Translations under genes and position numbers: made by a program | Part shown: one piece after another, positions 60,731 through 64,000 of the stretch | Numbering within the stretch: the first letter of the stretch is position 1 | Layout of the letters: every line of letters starts with the position of its first letter | Assembly (NCBI RefSeq): GCF_015500075.1 | Contig: NZ_CP045496.1 | Location: forward strand, 2,986,001 to 3,050,000 | Direction: 5' to 3' | DNA: 64,000 nt | DNA from: Mesorhizobium sp. INR15 | GTDB taxonomy: Bacteria; Pseudomonadota; Alphaproteobacteria; Rhizobiales; Rhizobiaceae | Notes under the pieces: generated by a model | What the model was told of the DNA's origin: nothing | The model's database searches: none | Seen by the model: the letters and a program-made list of their open reading frames with translations, nothing else

Positions 60731-61599
60731 TGCCCGAGAGATCGCTTCATGTGGTGGCGGAAACCGGCGCGGTGGCGCCGGTGATCCGCTATGCCAAGCG
60801 CGGCCAGCCCGGCCGCCTTGTCAGCGCGGCGCTGACCTTGCTGGTATTGGCCATCGGCGCCGAGATTTTCGCCACCAGCCCGGCGCTGCACTGGGCAACC
60901 TTCATGGATTATCTCTTCGACGCCCGCATCATAGCCGGCGTCGGCAAGACCATCATGCTGACGGTGCTGTCGATGGCGCTGGCCATCGTCATTGGCGTCA
61001 TCCTGGCCTTCATGCGGCGCAGCCCGGATCCGACCTTGCGGGCGCTCTCCTGGCTCTATGTCAACTTCATGCGCTCGGTGCCGCTGCTGGTGCTGATCCT
61101 GTTCACCTATTTCCTTGCCGTGCTTTTGCCGCGGCTGTCGGTCGGCATTCCCTTCGGCGGGCCAAAGCTGTGGTCGGTCGACACCAACAGCGTCATCAGC
61201 CCGCTCACTGCCTCCATCCTGGCGCTCGGGCTCGGGCAGGCGGCCTATACGTCGGAGATCATTCGCGGCGGCATTCTGGCGGTGGACCGTGGCCAGCAGG
61301 AAGCGGCGATCGCACTCGGCATGAACCCGCATCTGTCGATGCGCCGCATCATCCTGCCGCAGGCCTTCCGGGTCATCGTGCCGGGGCTCGGCAATGAGGC
61401 GATTGGCATGTTCAAGGCGACGTCGCTGGTCCAGGTCATCGGCTACACCGAGCTTTTGACCACCGCCCAGCGCATCTACGCCACCAATTTCGAGACCATC
61501 CCGCTGCTGATGGTGGTGACCGCCTGGTATCTGGTGCTGACCACACTCGCCACGCTGGGGCAGGTGCAACTTGAAAAGAAGATGAGCCGTGGCTTCTAG
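60727..61599 (+). CDS. ABC transporter permease, HisM/GlnP type
   Basis: A 290-residue permease with five or so helices. The family hallmarks are TIMLTVLSMALAIVIGVILAFMRRS, YVNFMRSVPLLVLILFTYF and the EAA loop YTSEIIRGGILAVDRGQQEAAIALGMNPHLSMRRIILPQAF. The long N-terminus before the first helix (about 30 residues) is typical of this subgroup. ATG at 60727 overlaps the previous stop; ATG 60730 is also possible. Confidence 0.9.
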   Translation: MMPERSLHVVAETGAVAPVIRYAKRGQPGRLVSAALTLLVLAIGAEIFATSPALHWATFMDYLFDARIIAGVGKTIMLTVLSMALAIVIGVILAFMRRSPDPTLRALSWLYVNFMRSVPLLVLILFTYFLAVLLPRLSVGIPFGGPKLWSVDTNSVISPLTASILALGLGQAAYTSEIIRGGILAVDRGQQEAAIALGMNPHLSMRRIILPQAFRVIVPGLGNEAIGMFKATSLVQVIGYTELLTTAQRIYATNFETIPLLMVVTAWYLVLTTLATLGQVQLEKKMSRGF

Positions 61600-62413
61600 G
61601 GACCCGCATCTGACCGTCGTGAGGGCAACGCCATCCGGTACGCGCGTGCGTCTCGCCAATCTCTCGAAGAGGTTCGGCGACCGGGTGGTACTGAAAAATG
61701 TTTCACTGGCTGTGGAGCCGGGCGAAGTGGTGTCGATCATCGGCCCGTCGGGTTCGGGGAAATCGACGCTGCTGCGCTGCGTCAACCGGCTGGAGACGCC
61801 AACCGAAGGCGAGGTCTGGATCGGCGACACTCTGATCGGTTTCTCGATGACGGGAAACGAGGCGACGCCGCTGGCCGAGAAGGACGTGGCGGCGCAGCGC
61901 CGGCGCGTCGGCATGGTGTTCCAGCAGTTCCATCTGTTCCGCCACAAGACGGCGCTGGAAAACGTCATGGAAGCGCCGGTCATGGTGCTGAAGCGAAAGC
62001 CCGAACCGGTGCGGCAGGAGGCGATGGCGCTGCTGACGATGGTTGGGCTCGGCCATCTCGCCCATTCCTATCCCTCGCAGCTTTCCGGCGGCGAGCAGCA
62101 GCGCGTGGCGATCGCCCGCGCGCTGGCCATGCAGCCGGAGGTGCTGCTGTTCGACGAGCCGACCAGTGCGCTCGACCCGGAGCGCGTCGGCGAAGTGCTC
62201 AAGGTGATCCGGCAACTGACCCAGACCACGAACATGACCATGATGATCGTCACGCACGAGCTCGATTTCGCGCGCGACGTCTCGGACCGCATCGCCTTCA
62301 TGGAGGATGGAGAATTGCTCAACCTGATCCCGGCGGGAGAGCTGCTGCGGCAGCCGCCGGAATCGCGGCTGTGCAAGTTCGTTGGGCAAATCTACTCGTC
62401 CCGCGAAGCCTGA
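61589..62413 (+). CDS. ABC transporter ATPase, HisP/GlnQ type
   Basis: A 274-residue nucleotide-binding subunit: Walker A GPSGSGKST, Q-loop VFQQFHLF, signature LSGGEQQRVAIARAL, Walker B LLFDEPTSALDP and switch VTHELDFARDVSDRIAFM. The start is GTG at 61589, overlapping the permease by 11 nt; an in-frame later start is possible. It completes a polar amino-acid-type importer (59864-62413). Confidence 0.9.
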   Translation: MASRDPHLTVVRATPSGTRVRLANLSKRFGDRVVLKNVSLAVEPGEVVSIIGPSGSGKSTLLRCVNRLETPTEGEVWIGDTLIGFSMTGNEATPLAEKDVAAQRRRVGMVFQQFHLFRHKTALENVMEAPVMVLKRKPEPVRQEAMALLTMVGLGHLAHSYPSQLSGGEQQRVAIARALAMQPEVLLFDEPTSALDPERVGEVLKVIRQLTQTTNMTMMIVTHELDFARDVSDRIAFMEDGELLNLIPAGELLRQPPESRLCKFVGQIYSSREA

Positions 62414-62496
62414 ACGACCAAATCGCTGGAGCAGTTGGCACCCCTCGCGGGTGATCGATGCCGCGCGCCTGTAAACACTGAAACGGAGTTGATGAG

Positions 62497-63516
62497 ATGA
62501 CGAAAATTCAGCAGAGATCCATCGGGCCTGCCGCGCAGGAGGTGTCGGCGCTGGCGCTCGGCTCCTGGCATACGTGGGACAGGGGTGTGTTCGAGGATAT
62601 CACCGTGCTCCTGCGCAAGGCGCTCGATGCCGGCGTCAACCTGTTCGATGTCGGCGTCTACCGTTCCAAGGGACCGAACTCGATCGATCCCTACGACCAT
62701 CCCACCGACCTGATCTTCGCCCAGGCGATGAAGGCGGTCGGCGCCAAGGAAAACCGCGACTATGACATCGCGGTCAAGGCATGGCTGTCGAAGCCGCAGG
62801 TCAATGTTGTCGAACAGGTCGACAATGTGCTCTGGCGGCAAGGTGCCGAGCACGCCAAATATGTGGTGCTGGGCGATATCCTCTATGAGACCCGTGACTT
62901 CACGCCCTTGCTGATGCAACTCGACGCGCTGAAGAAGGCCGGCAAGATCGGCTATTGGGCTGTCAACAACTGGTCGGCCGACCAGATCCAGGCGATCCAT
63001 GACCAGGCGCTGGAGCTCGGCATAGATGTGCCGCAGTTCGCGCAGCTTAAATACAGCGTGTTCCGCCGCACCATTGCCGAAGGCGCGCCGTTCCAGCAAC
63101 TGATCGACAAGACCGGGATTTCGATCCAGGCGTCCGATGTGATGGAAGGCGGGCTTTTGTTCGCCACCGATACCTCGCGCATTATCGCGCTTGATGTCGG
63201 CGGCATCCAGGGTGCGATCCGCGCCAGCCAGGGCGCGTTTGCCGAGGCGGCACGCAAGCTGGGCGCCACGCCGGCGCAGCTGGCGATCGCCTATCCCTTG
63301 ACCAACCCGCTGTGCAGCAACGTGCTGATCGGCACGCGGACGCTGGAGCAATACGAAGACAATATCGGCGCGTTCGACCTGCTCGAGCGGGCGGGCGCCG
63401 ATGCGGTCCAGGCGGCGGTCGCCGATCTCTGGCTCGACCGTGAGGTCGATGCGCAGGCGTCGTGGTCGGGGCACCGTCACGACACGCCGGAAAACTATCT
63501 GGTCGTGCGCCGCTGA
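62497..63516 (+). CDS. Aldo/keto reductase family protein lacking the usual catalytic His
   Basis: A 339-residue TIM-barrel protein. It opens IGPAAQEVSALALGSWHTWDRGVFEDITVLLRKALDAGVNLFDVGVYRSKG, with the Asp and Tyr of the AKR tetrad; Lys lies in DIAVKAW. The position of the active-site His (normally LxxH) reads YVVLGDI, so normal carbonyl reduction is doubtful. The C-terminus has NVLIGTRTLEQYEDNI, as in AKRs that bind NADPH, including Kv-beta-like ones. It may use another chemistry or be a binding protein. It follows the ABC importer and precedes an aminotransferase. Confidence 0.85.
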   Translation: MTKIQQRSIGPAAQEVSALALGSWHTWDRGVFEDITVLLRKALDAGVNLFDVGVYRSKGPNSIDPYDHPTDLIFAQAMKAVGAKENRDYDIAVKAWLSKPQVNVVEQVDNVLWRQGAEHAKYVVLGDILYETRDFTPLLMQLDALKKAGKIGYWAVNNWSADQIQAIHDQALELGIDVPQFAQLKYSVFRRTIAEGAPFQQLIDKTGISIQASDVMEGGLLFATDTSRIIALDVGGIQGAIRASQGAFAEAARKLGATPAQLAIAYPLTNPLCSNVLIGTRTLEQYEDNIGAFDLLERAGADAVQAAVADLWLDREVDAQASWSGHRHDTPENYLVVRR

Positions 63517-63545
63517 CCCCAGGGGGCGGGGCGCCTCCGCTTGAC

Positions 63546-63572
63546 CTTCTCCCCGTTCTTTTCGGGGAGAAG
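63546..63572. repeat. REP-like hairpin CTTCTCCCCG/CGGGGAGAAG
   Basis: CTTCTCCCCG (63546-63555) and CGGGGAGAAG (63563-63572) are perfect 10-bp inverted arms around TTCTTTT. Elements with the CTTCTCCCC/GGGGAGAAG core are abundant in intergenic spaces of rhizobial genomes. Here it lies between the convergent AKR and aminotransferase genes and may also act as a transcription-end structure. Confidence 0.75.
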
Positions 63573-63614
63573 ATGCTGGCAGGCGGATGAAAGGTAGCGG
63601 CAACTGTCGACCAA

Positions 63615-64000
63615 TCAGAGATTGGCGAACACGCTGTTCACGGCATCAGCGGTCTTGGCCACGACGATGTCGGCCTCCTCGCGGGTCAGGCAGAGCGGCG
63701 GCGCGAAGCCGAGTATGTCGCCCTGCGGCATGGCGCGGCCGATGACGCCGCTTGCGGCCAATGCCGTGGCGACCTGCGGCCCGATCTTGAGCGAAGGGTC
63801 GAAGAACACGCGGTCATCCCTGTCGGCGACGAATTCGACCGCCGCCAGCATGCCGTCGCCGCGCACGTCGCCGACATGTTTATGTCCGCCGACGGCCTTA
63901 GCCAGTTCGGCGCGGAAATAGGCACCGGTCTCGCCGGCATTCGTCACCAGGTCCATCTCGTCGATCAGTTCGAGATTGGCGACACCGGCGGCAACGCAGA
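63615..64000 (-). CDS. Class III aminotransferase, C-terminal part (truncated by window edge)
   Basis: The frame is open to the last base, so the start lies beyond the window. The visible C-terminal 127 residues include CVAAGVANLELIDEMDLV, GDVRGDGMLAAVEFVADRDD and GRAMPQGDILGFAPPLCLTREEADIVV, the small domain of class III (omega) PLP-dependent aminotransferases, such as beta-alanine or polyamine:pyruvate types. It converges on the AKR gene. Together with the polar-amino-acid importer it suggests use of an amine or amino acid. Confidence 0.85.
   Translation of the reverse strand, partial: CVAAGVANLELIDEMDLVTNAGETGAYFRAELAKAVGGHKHVGDVRGDGMLAAVEFVADRDDRVFFDPSLKIGPQVATALAASGVIGRAMPQGDILGFAPPLCLTREEADIVVAKTADAVNSVFANL

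Overview
This window comes from a GC-rich alphaproteobacterium. The density of branched-chain-type ABC transporters, the many LysR/IclR/MarR/TetR-controlled catabolic operons, GMC oxidoreductases and a rhizobial-looking CTTCTCCCC/GGGGAGAAG hairpin (63546-63572) suggest a Mesorhizobium-like member of the Hyphomicrobiales. That placement is an inference from gene content. I see no rRNA, tRNA or CRISPR array.

Layout. (a) 1-1979: a three-gene cassette made of the C-terminal part of a trypsin-like protease, an 81-residue protein and a two-HKD phospholipase D protein. (b) 2035-9898: amidase, exported tandem SnoaL-like protein, Rrf2 regulator with a perfect palindromic operator, LysR regulator with a divergent methyltransferase and membrane protein, a hexapeptide acyltransferase and small unknowns. 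(c) 9915-21811: a catabolic block with aldehyde dehydrogenase and GMC oxidoreductase on the minus strand, and a membrane protein, YceI, SDR, MoaF-like, NTF2-like and a complete Liv-type ABC transporter on the plus strand. Tandem repeats and two long hairpins lie between the binding-protein gene and the ATPase gene. (d) 22307-30721: a signalling cluster with GGDEF-EAL protein, degenerate HATPase-like protein, STAS-methyltransferase fusion, membrane sensor PP2C phosphatase, intact HATPase kinase-like protein (slr1658 type) and STAS protein (slr1659 type). An IS1182-family element is inserted between the last two. (e) 30902-37309: nucleoside hydrolase, DOPA-dioxygenase-like protein, DUF4239 protein, LysR/MFS pair and an ArsR-AHSA1-DHFR-like operon. 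(f) 37387-49126: LysR with GMC oxidoreductase and a double-length CoA-transferase, O-methyltransferase, a seven-repeat HAF lipoprotein, and TetR with two SDRs, the second apparently frameshifted at its C-terminus. (g) 49566-64000: AraC and IclR regulators, amidohydrolase plus CobW-type chaperone, a second Liv-type transporter with a fused permease-ATPase, MarR, a polar-amino-acid-type ABC transporter, an aldo/keto reductase family protein and a truncated class III aminotransferase.

The most unusual region is (d). It reads as a partner-switching circuit of the SiaABCD or slr1658/slr1659 kind, placed beside a c-di-GMP enzyme. It seems to carry two kinase/STAS pairs. One pair has its catalytic features (28319 and 30383). 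The other is degenerate (24230 and the STAS half of 24775), and its STAS half is fused to an SAM-dependent methyltransferase. One PP2C phosphatase lies between the pairs. The IS element is flanked by CTAG, and its left CTAG contains the kinase gene's stop codon. Removing the element with one CTAG would put the STAS gene directly behind the kinase gene.
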